Of a stretch of 64,000 nucleotides of DNA, positions 56,012 to 64,000 are shown piece by piece. This DNA is from Catellatospora sp. KI3 (GTDB taxonomy: Bacteria > Actinomycetota > Actinomycetes > Mycobacteriales > Micromonosporaceae): contig NZ_JASAMB010000016.1 of NCBI RefSeq assembly GCF_029948125.1, positions 1-64,000 on the forward strand. Direction: 5' to 3'. Position 1 is the first letter of the stretch. Each line of letters begins with the position of its first letter. Both the position numbers and the translations under genes were made by a program. The notes under the pieces are model-generated. The model was given only the letters and a program-made list of their open reading frames with translations, did no database searches and had not been told where the DNA came from.

Positions 56012-56398
56012 ATGACCTATATGTACGGCAGGACGGGATGGGACGAACGGGAACGGGAGCTGGCCGCGGCGCTGTACGCCGAGATCGACGTCATCCGCCG
56101 CGGCACTGAGCTGACCCAGCGGCTGTGCCGGGTCCGCTTCGCGGTCGAGCGCATGGAGCGCGTCCTGGTGGCGCTCTCCGGCCGCGACGGCCCCCTGGCC
56201 GCCGCGTGCCAGGCCGCCATCGACGAGGGCAACCTGCGTGCGCTGGGCGACCTGGCCGACGACTTCTGGTCCGATCAGGTGCTCTACCAGGCGCACCCGA
56301 ATCTGGACGCGGAGCTGGCGCTGGCCGAGCGGCGCCTCGACTGCTTCATGCGCCTGCTGGCGGACGCGGCCGCCCTGGCGGGAGCGCCGCCGAGTTGA
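56012..56398 (+). CDS. Hypothetical helical protein
   Basis: 128 aa, predicted mostly alpha-helical: RERELAAALYAEIDVIRRGTELTQRLCRVRFAVERMERVLVAL, then DEGNLRALGDLADDFWSDQVLYQAHPNLDAELALAERRL. No recognised domain. It precedes the GAF-GGDEF gene on the same strand by about 90-150 nt and could be co-transcribed. ATG at 56021 is an alternative start. Confidence 0.6.
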   Translation: MTYMYGRTGWDERERELAAALYAEIDVIRRGTELTQRLCRVRFAVERMERVLVALSGRDGPLAAACQAAIDEGNLRALGDLADDFWSDQVLYQAHPNLDAELALAERRLDCFMRLLADAAALAGAPPS

Positions 56399-56544
56399 CG
56401 GCTCAGGAAGCCGGGCCGGGCGCGGCTGAACGGGCGTAAAGTGATCAAGCGCAGGAACCGCCCGGATCGCAGCGAGGGGAGCCGGACATCGGCCCGGACG
56501 TCACCGACGAGGTCGTCGCGGCCATAGCCGACTGCGACTCGGCG

Positions 56545-57939
56545 ATGCGCGCCTGCAACACGGTCGTCTCGGTGCTCAACGCCCGCACCCGCGCCCCGGT
56601 CGACGTCCTGCTCCTGAACGGCGGCCACCTGTCGCTGGTCGCCAGCGGCGGCGCCTGGCAGGCCCCGCACAGCGTGCCGGTGCACTACGGCATCGTCGGC
56701 CGGGTGCTGGCCACCGGCCGTACCGTCTCCATCGGCGACGCGTCCATCGCCTACGCCGGCCTGCACCACCGCCGCCCCGTCGGCTCCGTGGTGTGCGCCC
56801 CGATCAGCTGCCCGTCGCTGGGCCCGATGGGCGTGCTCAACCTGGAGTTCGACCGGCTGGTGCCGGGGCTCGGCCGCTGGCGCGGGGAGCTGACCGAGAT
56901 CGCCCTGCGGCTGGGCGCGCGCATCGCCGAACTCGGCGGTCCGCCCGCCGAATCCGGGGCCGAGCGGCTGCTGCGCCACACGCTGGCCTTCGCCGCCGCG
57001 CAGGACCGGCGAGTGCTCGCCGAGCTGGCCTGCCGGGCGGCCGTCGAGACCTCCGGGCTGTCCAGCGCGGCGCTGCTGGTACGCCGGGTCGCCGACACCA
57101 GCACCTGGCTGTCACCGGATCTCGCCCTCGGCATGAGCTACACCGTCCCCGGGGGCGCGCCGCTGACGGAGCACCTGGCGAAGCTCGACCGGCGCGGGCT
57201 GTCGGAGATGATCGACGCGGTGTGCCGCCACGGCGCCTCGCAGACGCTGGGCGACCCGAGCCTGATCGACGCGCGCGGGTTCGAGCAGCTGGTGGACGCG
57301 GGGGTGCGCACCCTCATCGCCGTGCCGGTACGGGGCATCGGCGTCAAGAGCCCGCTCGCCGACGCCGCGATGCTGGTGATGGACCAGCTCGCCATCGGGG
57401 TCGACCCGACCGTGGTGAGCGTGCTGGAGCTGCTCATGGCCAACGCCGCGATGTGCTACGAGCGCCTCTACCACCTGGCGCGGCTGCGGGATCTGGCCGA
57501 CTCGGACCCGCTGACCGGCCTGCCGCACCTCGGCCCGTTCACCGAGCGGCTCGCCGCGGCCAGCGCCGGGCGCACCGCGCTGCTGGTGATCGACGTCGAC
57601 GACTTCAAGCAGGTCAACGACACCCTCGGCCACGCCGCCGGGGACCAGCTCCTGATCCGGCTCGCCGATGCGCTGCGCGACGCGCTGCGGGCCGGGGACG
57701 AGGTGTTCCGGGTCGGCGGCGACGAGTTCGTCGCGGTGCTCGACGTGCCCGACGAGGCGGAGGCGGTGCGCATCGCCCGGCGGCTGGCGGCCGCCGCGCA
57801 CGGCGTCGGGAACGGCATCAGCGTCGGGGTGGCCCTGCGCCGCCAGGACGAGCCCGCCGAGGCGACGCTGCGCCGCGCCGACGAGGCGATGTACCTGGCC
57901 AAGGAGGACGACCAGGTCGAGGTGCGGCTGGCGGTCTGA
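56545..57939 (+). CDS. GAF-GGDEF diguanylate cyclase
   Basis: 464-aa soluble protein making cyclic-di-GMP. A GAF-like domain covers about residues 1-135 (NGGHLSLVASGG, HYGIVGRVLATGRTVSIGD, GVLNLEFDR), a second GAF-like domain about 145-305, and the GGDEF domain 310-464 (DPLTGLPHLGPF, VIDVDDFKQVNDTLGHAAGDQLL, VGGDEFVAVL intact). The first helix seems to begin upstream: the frame is open to 56440 and a strong GAGGGGAG (56474-56480) sits 7 nt before an ATC at 56488, with no ATG, GTG or TTG between. The annotated ATG has no ribosome-binding site. Confidence 0.85.
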   Translation: MRACNTVVSVLNARTRAPVDVLLLNGGHLSLVASGGAWQAPHSVPVHYGIVGRVLATGRTVSIGDASIAYAGLHHRRPVGSVVCAPISCPSLGPMGVLNLEFDRLVPGLGRWRGELTEIALRLGARIAELGGPPAESGAERLLRHTLAFAAAQDRRVLAELACRAAVETSGLSSAALLVRRVADTSTWLSPDLALGMSYTVPGGAPLTEHLAKLDRRGLSEMIDAVCRHGASQTLGDPSLIDARGFEQLVDAGVRTLIAVPVRGIGVKSPLADAAMLVMDQLAIGVDPTVVSVLELLMANAAMCYERLYHLARLRDLADSDPLTGLPHLGPFTERLAAASAGRTALLVIDVDDFKQVNDTLGHAAGDQLLIRLADALRDALRAGDEVFRVGGDEFVAVLDVPDEAEAVRIARRLAAAAHGVGNGISVGVALRRQDEPAEATLRRADEAMYLAKEDDQVEVRLAV

Positions 57940-57945
57940 GCCGGC

Positions 57946-59034
57946 CTAGCCGGTCGGCGGGCCGCCCTGGGGATCGGCCGGGGCGGGCGGGTGCTCCGGC
58001 GGCAGCGGGGTGCGCAGCTCGACCAGGACGGCCTTGACGGTGGCCGCGATCGGGATCGCCATCAGCGCGCCGACCAGGCCCAGCAGCCCCGCCCCGAGCA
58101 GGCTGGCCAGCAGCACCGCCAGCGACGGCATGTCCAGGCTGCGCTTCATCACCCGGGGCACGATCCAGTAGTTCTCGATCTGCTGGTACACCAGCAGCCA
58201 GCCGACGATCCCGACCGCCGTCGGCCACACGCCCGCGGCGATCGCGGCGACGATGCCGCAGACCGCGGTGCCCAGGGTCGCGCCGATCAGCGGGATCAGG
58301 TCGGTCACCGCCACGACCAGCGCCAGCGGCAGCGCGAACGGCACCTGGAGCAGCACCAGGCCGAGGTAGGCGACGATGCCGGCGATCAGCGAGATGAACA
58401 GGTTGCCGATCATGTACGAGCCGACCTTGTCCACCGTCGTGTCGACGATGCGCCGGGTGCGCTCGCGGTAGCGGTCGGGCGCCATGAGCTGTACCCGGCG
58501 CCGCAGCCGGGGCATGTCGGCCAGGAAGTACAGCGACAGCACCAGCACGGTCAGCGCGGCGGCCAGCCCGCCGAGGAACGTCTGGAACAGGCTGAGCAGG
58601 CTGGTGCCCAGCCGTTCGGGCACCGACGCGGCCAGTTCGTTGAGCCGGTCGCCGAGGCCGTAGCGGGCGCTCAGCTCGCGGAAGGCCCGCGAGCGCTCGT
58701 CGAGGGAGTCGATGTAGCCGGGCAGGTCCGTGCCCAGCTCGCCGGCCTGGCGCGCCAGCGGCGGTCCGATCCCGGCGAGCAGCGCGCCGACGAAGGCGAG
58801 CACGGCCAGCAGGATCACGGTAACCGCGTACGGGCGGCGCACGTGGTGGCGGACCAGCCAGCGCACCGCCGGATCCAGGCTCACCGCCACGAACAGCGAC
58901 ACCAGGACCAGGACCAGGATGCCGCGTACCGCCCAAATCGCGGCCAGGCCGAGCCCGACCAGCGCCACCCCGCAGGCGGCGGCCACCGCCCAGCCGAAGA
59001 CGTCAGACCGGGTGATCCGTCGTCGGTTCGTCAC
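57946..59034 (-). CDS. AI-2E family membrane permease, second member
   Basis: 362-aa UPF0118 protein with about eight membrane helices, a soluble segment near residues 95-150 and LSLYFLADMPRLRRR, VAVTDLIPLIGATLG and QQIENYWIVPRVMKRSLDMP, the family motif of the most conserved region. The tail is Pro-rich. Only distantly similar to the copy after cydB. GTG start. Substrate unknown; its stop faces the GGDEF stop across 6 nt. Confidence 0.83.
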   Translation of the reverse strand: MTNRRRITRSDVFGWAVAAACGVALVGLGLAAIWAVRGILVLVLVSLFVAVSLDPAVRWLVRHHVRRPYAVTVILLAVLAFVGALLAGIGPPLARQAGELGTDLPGYIDSLDERSRAFRELSARYGLGDRLNELAASVPERLGTSLLSLFQTFLGGLAAALTVLVLSLYFLADMPRLRRRVQLMAPDRYRERTRRIVDTTVDKVGSYMIGNLFISLIAGIVAYLGLVLLQVPFALPLALVVAVTDLIPLIGATLGTAVCGIVAAIAAGVWPTAVGIVGWLLVYQQIENYWIVPRVMKRSLDMPSLAVLLASLLGAGLLGLVGALMAIPIAATVKAVLVELRTPLPPEHPPAPADPQGGPPTG

Positions 59035-59116
59035 CGAGTGTGGTTTCCCCGGCCGGGCCGCCGCCCAAACGTGGGCGGCGGTGCCGCGGGCCGGGGCACC
59101 GCGGCACCGGCCCGGA

Positions 59117-59602
59117 TCAGGTCAGGCAGTAGCCGACCTCGGAGTGGTCGTAGACCCAGGCGCCGTAGGTGCCGATCCAGACCCACTTCTTGATGTGCCA
59201 GTAGTGGTAGTCGTACTCCAGGTACCAGGACAGGAACGGGACCAGGCCGGTGCGGGAGCCGACGTACTGCTCCAGCACGGTCGAGGTGGTGCCGGGGCAG
59301 CGGTCGGCGTTGCCGCTGGTCGGGTTGAGGTCGGCCGACCAGGCGATGGTGTCGCCGCTGCAGCGTACGACGTAGCTGCGCTGGTAGAGCTCACCGCCGG
59401 TCGGCAGCACGACGTGCCAGTAGCGGTAGCTGCCGACGGTGCCGACCAGCCAGAACGTGGTGGGGGTGCCGCCGATGACCCGGCTGTAGCTGCCCGCGGC
59501 GGAGCAGGCGATGGAGTCGGGGGCGGCGTTGGCGGCGGCGGGCGCCACGAAGATCGAGACGAGCACCGCGGCGGCGGTGGCGAGGGCGATTCGCAACTTC
59601 AT
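59117..59602 (-). CDS. Secreted Cys-containing protein, unknown function
   Basis: 161 aa. The signal peptide MKLRIALATAAAVLVSIF...ANA is followed by a beta-rich, aromatic-rich mature part with four cysteines (IACSAAG, VVRCSGD, DRCPGTT, VGYCLT) likely forming two disulfides, and many Trp/Tyr (YLEYDYHYWHIKKWVWIGTY). No family recognised; an extracellular binding protein is plausible. Confidence 0.65.
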   Translation of the reverse strand: MKLRIALATAAAVLVSIFVAPAAANAAPDSIACSAAGSYSRVIGGTPTTFWLVGTVGSYRYWHVVLPTGGELYQRSYVVRCSGDTIAWSADLNPTSGNADRCPGTTSTVLEQYVGSRTGLVPFLSWYLEYDYHYWHIKKWVWIGTYGAWVYDHSEVGYCLT

Positions 59603-59666
59603 ACCCGTCGATGCTATGGCTGAGGCCGGCGACCGCCCGCCGCCGAGACGCCATGCCGACACCGCC

Positions 59667-60329
59667 TCAGCGGATCAGCCCGGCGAACAGGTTGATCGCG
59701 CCCGCCACGATCACCACCCCGAACAGGTACGACAGCAGCGAGTGCACGATGATCGTGCGCCGGATGCGCGGATCGCGGATCGCCGTGTCCGACACCTGGT
59801 AGGTCATGCCGATGGTGAACGCGAGGTAGGCGAAGTCCAGGTAGGTGGGGTGCGCGCCGGTGCTCGGGCCGAAGTCGATGCCGGTGCTGTCCGGCGAGTA
59901 CTGCAGGTCGGCGTAGCGCAGCAGGAAGACGGTGTTGACCACCACCCACGACAGCAGGATCGTGACCACCGCCAGCGCGATCAGCGCACCCTTGCGCGGG
60001 CCGTGTTCGTCCGCCGCCGAGGGCAGGGTCGCCGCGACGCCCAGGATGCTGCCGACGCTGGCCGCCAGCAGCACCAGCGTGGCCGCGGTGCGGGTGTCGT
60101 CCTCACGGGAGGCCATCTCCTCGGTGGCGTGCGCGTCCGAGGTGAGCACCATCGGCCAGACGGCGGCGAGGAAGGCCAGCGCGGTGGCGTCCCAGCCGCA
60201 GACCAGGGCGATCCGCCACGTCGCGACGGTCATGACCGTCGCCGCCGTGGCGACCCCGAGGCAGACGGCCGTGAAGGCGCGGCGCAGCGCCGGTGCGTGG
60301 CGGCCCATCAGCCGGTGCGAGGCCCTCAT
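59667..60329 (-). CDS. DUF1345 membrane protein
   Basis: 220 aa with five or six hydrophobic helices and the family block STGAHPTYLDFAYLAFTIGMTYQVSDTAI followed by RRTIIVHSLLSYLFGVVIVAGAINL. Function unknown. It follows the EAL-DICT gene on the same strand with a 21-nt gap. Confidence 0.82.
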   Translation of the reverse strand: MRASHRLMGRHAPALRRAFTAVCLGVATAATVMTVATWRIALVCGWDATALAFLAAVWPMVLTSDAHATEEMASREDDTRTAATLVLLAASVGSILGVAATLPSAADEHGPRKGALIALAVVTILLSWVVVNTVFLLRYADLQYSPDSTGIDFGPSTGAHPTYLDFAYLAFTIGMTYQVSDTAIRDPRIRRTIIVHSLLSYLFGVVIVAGAINLFAGLIR

Positions 60330-60350
60330 GCGCCGCTGACCTGACCAGCC

Positions 60351-61592
60351 TCACCAGAACGTCTGCGGCCGCGTCGGCAGCATCCGGCGCAGCAGCGGCC
60401 GGGCCGCCTCGACCACCACGCGGCGGTCGTAGGTGAGCACGTAGTCGAACGAGCCCTCGTCCCGCTCGGTGCCGAACAGGCCGCCCGCGAAGTCGGCGCC
60501 CAGCACGACCACCGTCCACTCACGGGTCAGCGGGTCGTCCTCGGTCAGCGGGACGCCGCTCAGGTCGTCGTCGAGCGTGTCGGCCAGCCCGCCCGCGAAC
60601 ACCGCGGTCAGCGCCGACCGCTCGGCCAGCGGCGCGTACCTCTCGCGGGTCGGCTGGTCGAAGCGGTCCGCGTGCTGGAACGCGGCCAGCAGCACGGGCG
60701 GCTCGGTCAGCCGGAGGCACTGGTTCTCCAGGTGGCGGCTGAGGTGGTATAGGTTGTCGCGGTCGGTGCGGTGGACGGGCCGCTGCCCGGCGGCCGCCGT
60801 GAACGGCGTGTTCGCCGCCGCGCCCACCGGCACCCGGGACAGGTCGCGGCCCGGCGCGGGCAGCTCCTCCGGCAGCGGCTCGGGCCGGCCGAAGAACCAG
60901 CCCTGGCCCAGCGTCGCGCCCATGGCCCGGGCCGTGGCCAGGTGCTGCTCCGACTCGATGCCCTCGGCGACCACCGTCGCCCCGGTCCGCTCGGCCTCGG
61001 CGAGCACCGCGTTGACCACGGCCGACACCGTGGGCGTGGTGCGGTCCTGGACGATGGCCCGGTCGAACTTGATCACGTCCGGGCTGAGCAGCGGCAGCAT
61101 GGCCAGCGCGCTGTCGTCGCCGACGTCCTCCAGCACGACGCGCAGGCCCGATTCGCGTACCCCCGAGATCGCCGCGAGCAGCCCGGCGGGGTCCTCGGCC
61201 AGCGACCGGGCCGAGATCTCGACCACCACCTGCAGCTGCTCGGCCGCCGCCTGGAACGTCTCGGCGAGCTGGGCGGGGGCCGGGGTGGCCAGCGCGGCCG
61301 GTTCGGTGTTGACGAACAGCGGCACGTGCGGCGGCAGGCAGGAGGCGATGGCGGCCCGGCACACCGCGGCGCGGCAGATCCAGTCCAGCTCGGCCAGCCG
61401 ACCCGCCTTGGCGCCCTGCCGGAACAGCCGCTCCGGCGTGGCGAAGGCGGTGCCGGAGGGCCCGCGGATCAGCGCCTCGAAGCCGACGGTGTCGCCCGTG
61501 CCCAGGTCCACGACCGGCTGGAACACGGGGTAGAGCGCGGCGCGGGAGATGACCGCGTCGAACTCGGCCTCCGAGGATCGACCCTCGGCCAT
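60351..61592 (-). CDS. EAL-DICT cyclic-di-GMP effector or phosphodiesterase
   Basis: 413 aa. The EAL domain (about residues 12-250) has PVFQPVVDLGTGDTVGFEALIRG, KFDRAIVQD and VVAEGIES, but the metal-binding IDDFGTG motif is changed to LEDVGDD, with Glu in place of the first Asp, so hydrolysis may be weak or lost. A DICT domain follows (about 285-400; HLSRHLENQCLRLTEPPVLLAAFQ, RSALTAVFAGG, WTVVVLGADFAGGLF), a sensory module seen with cyclic-di-GMP proteins and light sensors. GGGGAG lies before the ATG at 61592. Confidence 0.87.
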   Translation of the reverse strand: MAEGRSSEAEFDAVISRAALYPVFQPVVDLGTGDTVGFEALIRGPSGTAFATPERLFRQGAKAGRLAELDWICRAAVCRAAIASCLPPHVPLFVNTEPAALATPAPAQLAETFQAAAEQLQVVVEISARSLAEDPAGLLAAISGVRESGLRVVLEDVGDDSALAMLPLLSPDVIKFDRAIVQDRTTPTVSAVVNAVLAEAERTGATVVAEGIESEQHLATARAMGATLGQGWFFGRPEPLPEELPAPGRDLSRVPVGAAANTPFTAAAGQRPVHRTDRDNLYHLSRHLENQCLRLTEPPVLLAAFQHADRFDQPTRERYAPLAERSALTAVFAGGLADTLDDDLSGVPLTEDDPLTREWTVVVLGADFAGGLFGTERDEGSFDYVLTYDRRVVVEAARPLLRRMLPTRPQTFW

Positions 61593-61683
61593 AGACGACT
61601 CCCCAGGGGCGTGCCCGCCCGGTCGGCGACAAAGTTGATCTTTCTTGCGGTGCTCGTGTCTCAGGGTAGTGGGGGGTTCGTAT

Positions 61684-61739
61684 GGTTTCGGGGAAAGTGC
61701 GCGAAAGCGCCGCATTATTCGTGCACTTTCCGCGAAGCC
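61684..61739. repeat. 60-bp palindromic intergenic repeat, copy 5
   Basis: GGTTTCGGGGAAAGTGC pairs with GCACTTTCCGCGAAGCC. It lies between the divergent EAL-DICT and acyl-CoA dehydrogenase genes. The most diverged centre of the five. Confidence 0.75.
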
Positions 61740-61767
61740 GCACGTCGCGCGGCGGGTGCGGGGCACA

Positions 61768-61783
61768 TACCGACCGGTCAGTA
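61768..61783. promoter_or_regulatory. TetR operator candidate
   Basis: TACCGACCGGTCAGTA has a perfect GACCGGTC core and matching TAC/GTA flanks with one mismatched pair. It directly abuts the -35 box of the acyl-CoA dehydrogenase promoter, and a TetR gene is the second gene of that operon, so feedback control is the simple reading. Confidence 0.65.
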
Positions 61784-61812
61784 TTGACAGGGCGGCGCCT
61801 GCGGGGTGGGAT
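61784..61812 (+). promoter_or_regulatory. Acyl-CoA dehydrogenase operon promoter
   Basis: TTGACA (61784-61789), 17-nt spacer and TGGGAT (61807-61812), about 40 nt before the start codon. Confidence 0.55.
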
Positions 61813-61851
61813 CGGAGGCGTCACCGGCCGGACTCCTGGGAGATGCCGCAG

Positions 61852-63663
61852 ATGAGCCACTACCGCAGCAACGTGCGCGACCTCCGCTTCAACCTGTTCG
61901 AGGTGCTCGGCACCGGAGCCGCCCTCGGGCACGGCCGGTTCGCCGAGCTCGACGGGCAGACGGCCGCGACGATGCTGGACGAGGTCGACCGGCTCGCCAC
62001 CGGCGTCATCTCCGACTCGTACGCCGACGGCGACCGCAACCCGCCCCGCTACGACCCCGCCACCTACTCGGTGACCATGCCCGAGTCGCTGCGCCGGGCC
62101 TACCGGGCCTACATGGACGCCGAGTTCTGGCGGCTGGACCTGCCGGTCGAGGCGGGCGGCACCGCCGCGCCCCGGGCCCTGTGGTGGGCCCTGATCGAGC
62201 TGGTCCAGGGCGGCAACGCACCCGTCTACATGTACGGCGGCGGCCCCGCCTTCGGCGGCCTGCTGCACACCATGGGCACCCCGGACCAGCGCCGCATCGC
62301 CGAATACATGATCGAGAACGGCTGGGGCGCGACCATGGTGCTGACCGAGCCCGACGCGGGCTCCGATGTCGGCGCCGGGCGCACCCGCGCGGTCCCGCAG
62401 CCCGACGGCTCCTGGCACATCGAGGGCGTCAAGCGGTTCATCACCTCGGCCGAGCACGACATGGCCGACAACATCATGCACTTCGTGCTGGCCCGGCCGG
62501 TGGACACGCCCGGCGCGGGCGGCCCGGGCACCAAGGGGCTGTCCATGTTCCTGGTGCCCAAGTTCCACGTCGACCCGCAGACCGGCGAGCTGGGTGAGCG
62601 CAACGGCGTGTTCGTCACCAACGTCGAGCACAAGATGGGCCTGAAGGTCTCCACCACCTGCGAGCTGACGTTCGGCGCGCACGGCGTGCCGGCCAAGGGG
62701 TGGCTGGTCGGCGACGTGCACGACGGCATCGCGCAGATGTTCAAGGTGATCGAGTCGGCCCGGATGCAGGTCGGCGTCAAGGCGATCGCCGCCCTGTCGA
62801 CCGGGTACCTCAACGCGCTCGACTACGCCCGCCAGCGGGTGCAGGGCGCCGACCTGACCCGGATGACCGACAAGACCGCCCCGCGCGTCACCATCGACCA
62901 CCACCCCGACGTGCGCCGCATGCTCATGCTGCAGAAGGCGTACGCCGAGGGCCTGCGCGCGGTCTACCTCTACACCGCCGACTGGCTCGACCGCGGCCAC
63001 GAGCTCGGCGCCAGCGTGAACGACCTGCTGCTGCCCATCGTCAAGGGCGTGGGCTCGGAGCGGTCCTACGAGCTGCTGTCGCTGTCGCTGCAAACCCTCG
63101 GCGGCTCCGGCTTCCTGCAGGACTACCCGATGGAGCAGTACCTGCGCGACACGAAGATCGACACGCTGTACGAGGGCACGACCGGCATCCAGGGCCAGGA
63201 CTTCTTCTTCCGCAAGGTGGTGCGCGACCGGCGGGTCGCCTTCGACCTGGTCACCGGCGAGATCGACGAGTTCGTGAGCGGGCTGGAGCAGCGCGGCGAA
63301 CTCAAGACCGAGGCCGCCGCGCTGCGCGAGGCGCTGGCCGAGGTGCGGGCCATGGCCGCGACCATGCTCGGCTGGACGCGCGACTCCGCCGAGAGCCCGA
63401 CCGAGATATACCGCGTCGGTCAGAACACCACCCGGCTGCTGCTCAGCTTCGGCGACCTGCTCATCGGCTACCTGCTCACCAGGCAGGCGGCCGTGGCGGG
63501 TGCCGCGCTGGCCGCGGGCGGCACCGAGACCGCCTTCTACACCGGCAAGCTCGCCGTGGCCCGGTTCTTCGCCACCACCGTGCTGCCGGAGCTGTCCGCG
63601 CGGCGGGCGGTGCTGGAGCGGACCGACAACGCCCTGATGGACGTACCGGCGGACGCCTTCTGA
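61852..63663 (+). CDS. Acyl-CoA dehydrogenase
   Basis: 603-aa FAD enzyme, longer than the 380-aa classic type and matching the long group with an extra C-terminal helical domain. Blocks: [80 protein letters not shown] and [17 protein letters not shown] (catalytic Glu). It oxidises an acyl-CoA, passing electrons to ETF. GGGAG lies 9 nt before the ATG at 61852, favouring it over ATG 61843. It is coupled to the TetR gene by a TGATG overlap. Confidence 0.92.
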   Translation: MSHYRSNVRDLRFNLFEVLGTGAALGHGRFAELDGQTAATMLDEVDRLATGVISDSYADGDRNPPRYDPATYSVTMPESLRRAYRAYMDAEFWRLDLPVEAGGTAAPRALWWALIELVQGGNAPVYMYGGGPAFGGLLHTMGTPDQRRIAEYMIENGWGATMVLTEPDAGSDVGAGRTRAVPQPDGSWHIEGVKRFITSAEHDMADNIMHFVLARPVDTPGAGGPGTKGLSMFLVPKFHVDPQTGELGERNGVFVTNVEHKMGLKVSTTCELTFGAHGVPAKGWLVGDVHDGIAQMFKVIESARMQVGVKAIAALSTGYLNALDYARQRVQGADLTRMTDKTAPRVTIDHHPDVRRMLMLQKAYAEGLRAVYLYTADWLDRGHELGASVNDLLLPIVKGVGSERSYELLSLSLQTLGGSGFLQDYPMEQYLRDTKIDTLYEGTTGIQGQDFFFRKVVRDRRVAFDLVTGEIDEFVSGLEQRGELKTEAAALREALAEVRAMAATMLGWTRDSAESPTEIYRVGQNTTRLLLSFGDLLIGYLLTRQAAVAGAALAAGGTETAFYTGKLAVARFFATTVLPELSARRAVLERTDNALMDVPADAF

Positions 63664-64000
63664 TGGACGACGCGCGCTCGCGCCTGGTCGCCGCCGCCAT
63701 CAGCGTCTTCGCCGAGGCGGGCTACGACGGCGCGTCCGTGCAGCAGGTCGTCAACCGGGCCGGGGTCACCAAGGGCAGCTTCTACTACTACTTCCCGTCC
63801 AAGGAGGAGCTGCTCTTCGAGATCTACGGCTCGGTGCTGGCGGCGCAGCTCGCGGGTTTGGAGGCGATCCTGGCCCGCGGGCTGGCGCCGGAGGCGGCGC
63901 TGCGCGCGATCGTCGCCGACGTCGTGGCCAGCACCGCCGAGCACATCACCGCCGCCACGATCTTCAGCCGGGAGTCCAGCCGCCTGGACCACGCGCACTG
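63663..64000 (+). CDS. TetR-family regulator (truncated by window end)
   Basis: The first 112 codons of a TetR regulator: LVAAAISVFAEAGYDGASVQQVVNRAGVTKGSFYYYFPSKEELLFEIY is the DNA-binding domain, followed by the start of the ligand domain. The ATG shares one base with the preceding stop (TGATG). It probably senses an acyl-CoA and represses the operon from 61768-61783. Confidence 0.85.
   Translation, partial: MDDARSRLVAAAISVFAEAGYDGASVQQVVNRAGVTKGSFYYYFPSKEELLFEIYGSVLAAQLAGLEAILARGLAPEAALRAIVADVVASTAEHITAATIFSRESSRLDHAH

Overview
This is a very GC-rich, gene-dense bacterial chromosome segment with many GTG starts, many 4-bp start/stop overlaps, leaderless-looking promoters and families typical of filamentous Actinomycetota (DUF6458, TIGR03089, Rrf2 and MerR regulators, actinobacterial GH15, a CE4-CBM2 deacetylase, P450 with a 3Fe-4S ferredoxin). 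A soil actinomycete of the Micromonosporaceae type fits best; that placement is inference. I see no rRNA, tRNA, CRISPR array, transposase, integrase or phage gene.

Layout. 0-5.5 kb: hemicellulose degradation (divergent solute-binding lipoprotein, GH43 beta-xylosidase, GH10 xylanase, CE4-CBM2 acetyl-xylan esterase/deacetylase, second CE4 deacetylase). 5.6-10.4 kb, minus strand: coupled GH15 glycosidase, GMC oxidoreductase and MFS permease. 10.5-16.1 kb: redox operon of type II NADH dehydrogenase, a ferredoxin/ferredoxin-reductase fusion, cytochrome P450 and a glucose-6-phosphate dehydrogenase paralogue. 16.2-19.7 kb: cytochrome bd oxidase cydAB and an AI-2E-type permease. 19.8-30.8 kb: mixed metabolic, stress and transport genes, including a MocR regulator divergent from a carboxymuconolactone decarboxylase/PEP-mutase pair, and a coupled FAD oxidoreductase/lipase-maturation-factor pair. 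31-35.4 kb: a large STAND (NB-ARC/TPR) ATPase convergent with a Ser/Thr kinase carrying two C-terminal FN3 domains. 35.4-40.2 kb: XRE-cupin and TetR regulators, a thioredoxin-reductase-like enzyme, a GNAT-NTF2 fusion, a PHP phosphoesterase and a DUF2795 protein. 40.2-41.3 kb: gene-free, rich in decayed repeats. 41.3-47.2 kb: sulfate ABC transporter, Rrf2 regulator and Cys-type sulfatase. 47.4-61.6 kb: peptidase, CutA, three cyclic-di-GMP proteins (GGDEF-EAL, GAF-GGDEF, EAL-DICT), a MerR operon, an ABC-F protein with a structured leader, and membrane proteins. 61.8-64 kb: acyl-CoA dehydrogenase coupled to a TetR regulator that runs off the window.

How the parts fit. The xylan genes form a complete depolymerisation set (endo-cleavage, deacetylation, exo-cleavage, probable uptake), and two of their upstream regions share a sequence word. 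The redox operon looks like a self-sufficient P450 system with its own NAD(P)H source. The sulfate operon and the Rrf2 gene share a motif placed on their promoter elements, pointing to one sulfur regulon that may include the sulfatase.

Structure not explained by genes: five copies of a roughly 60-bp palindromic intergenic element (2.0, 5.6, 51.8, 53.6 and 61.7 kb); a second palindrome family with decayed copies at 40.2-40.9 kb; and five convergent gene pairs whose stop codons face each other across a self-complementary 6-7 nt core. These three are the most unusual observations here.
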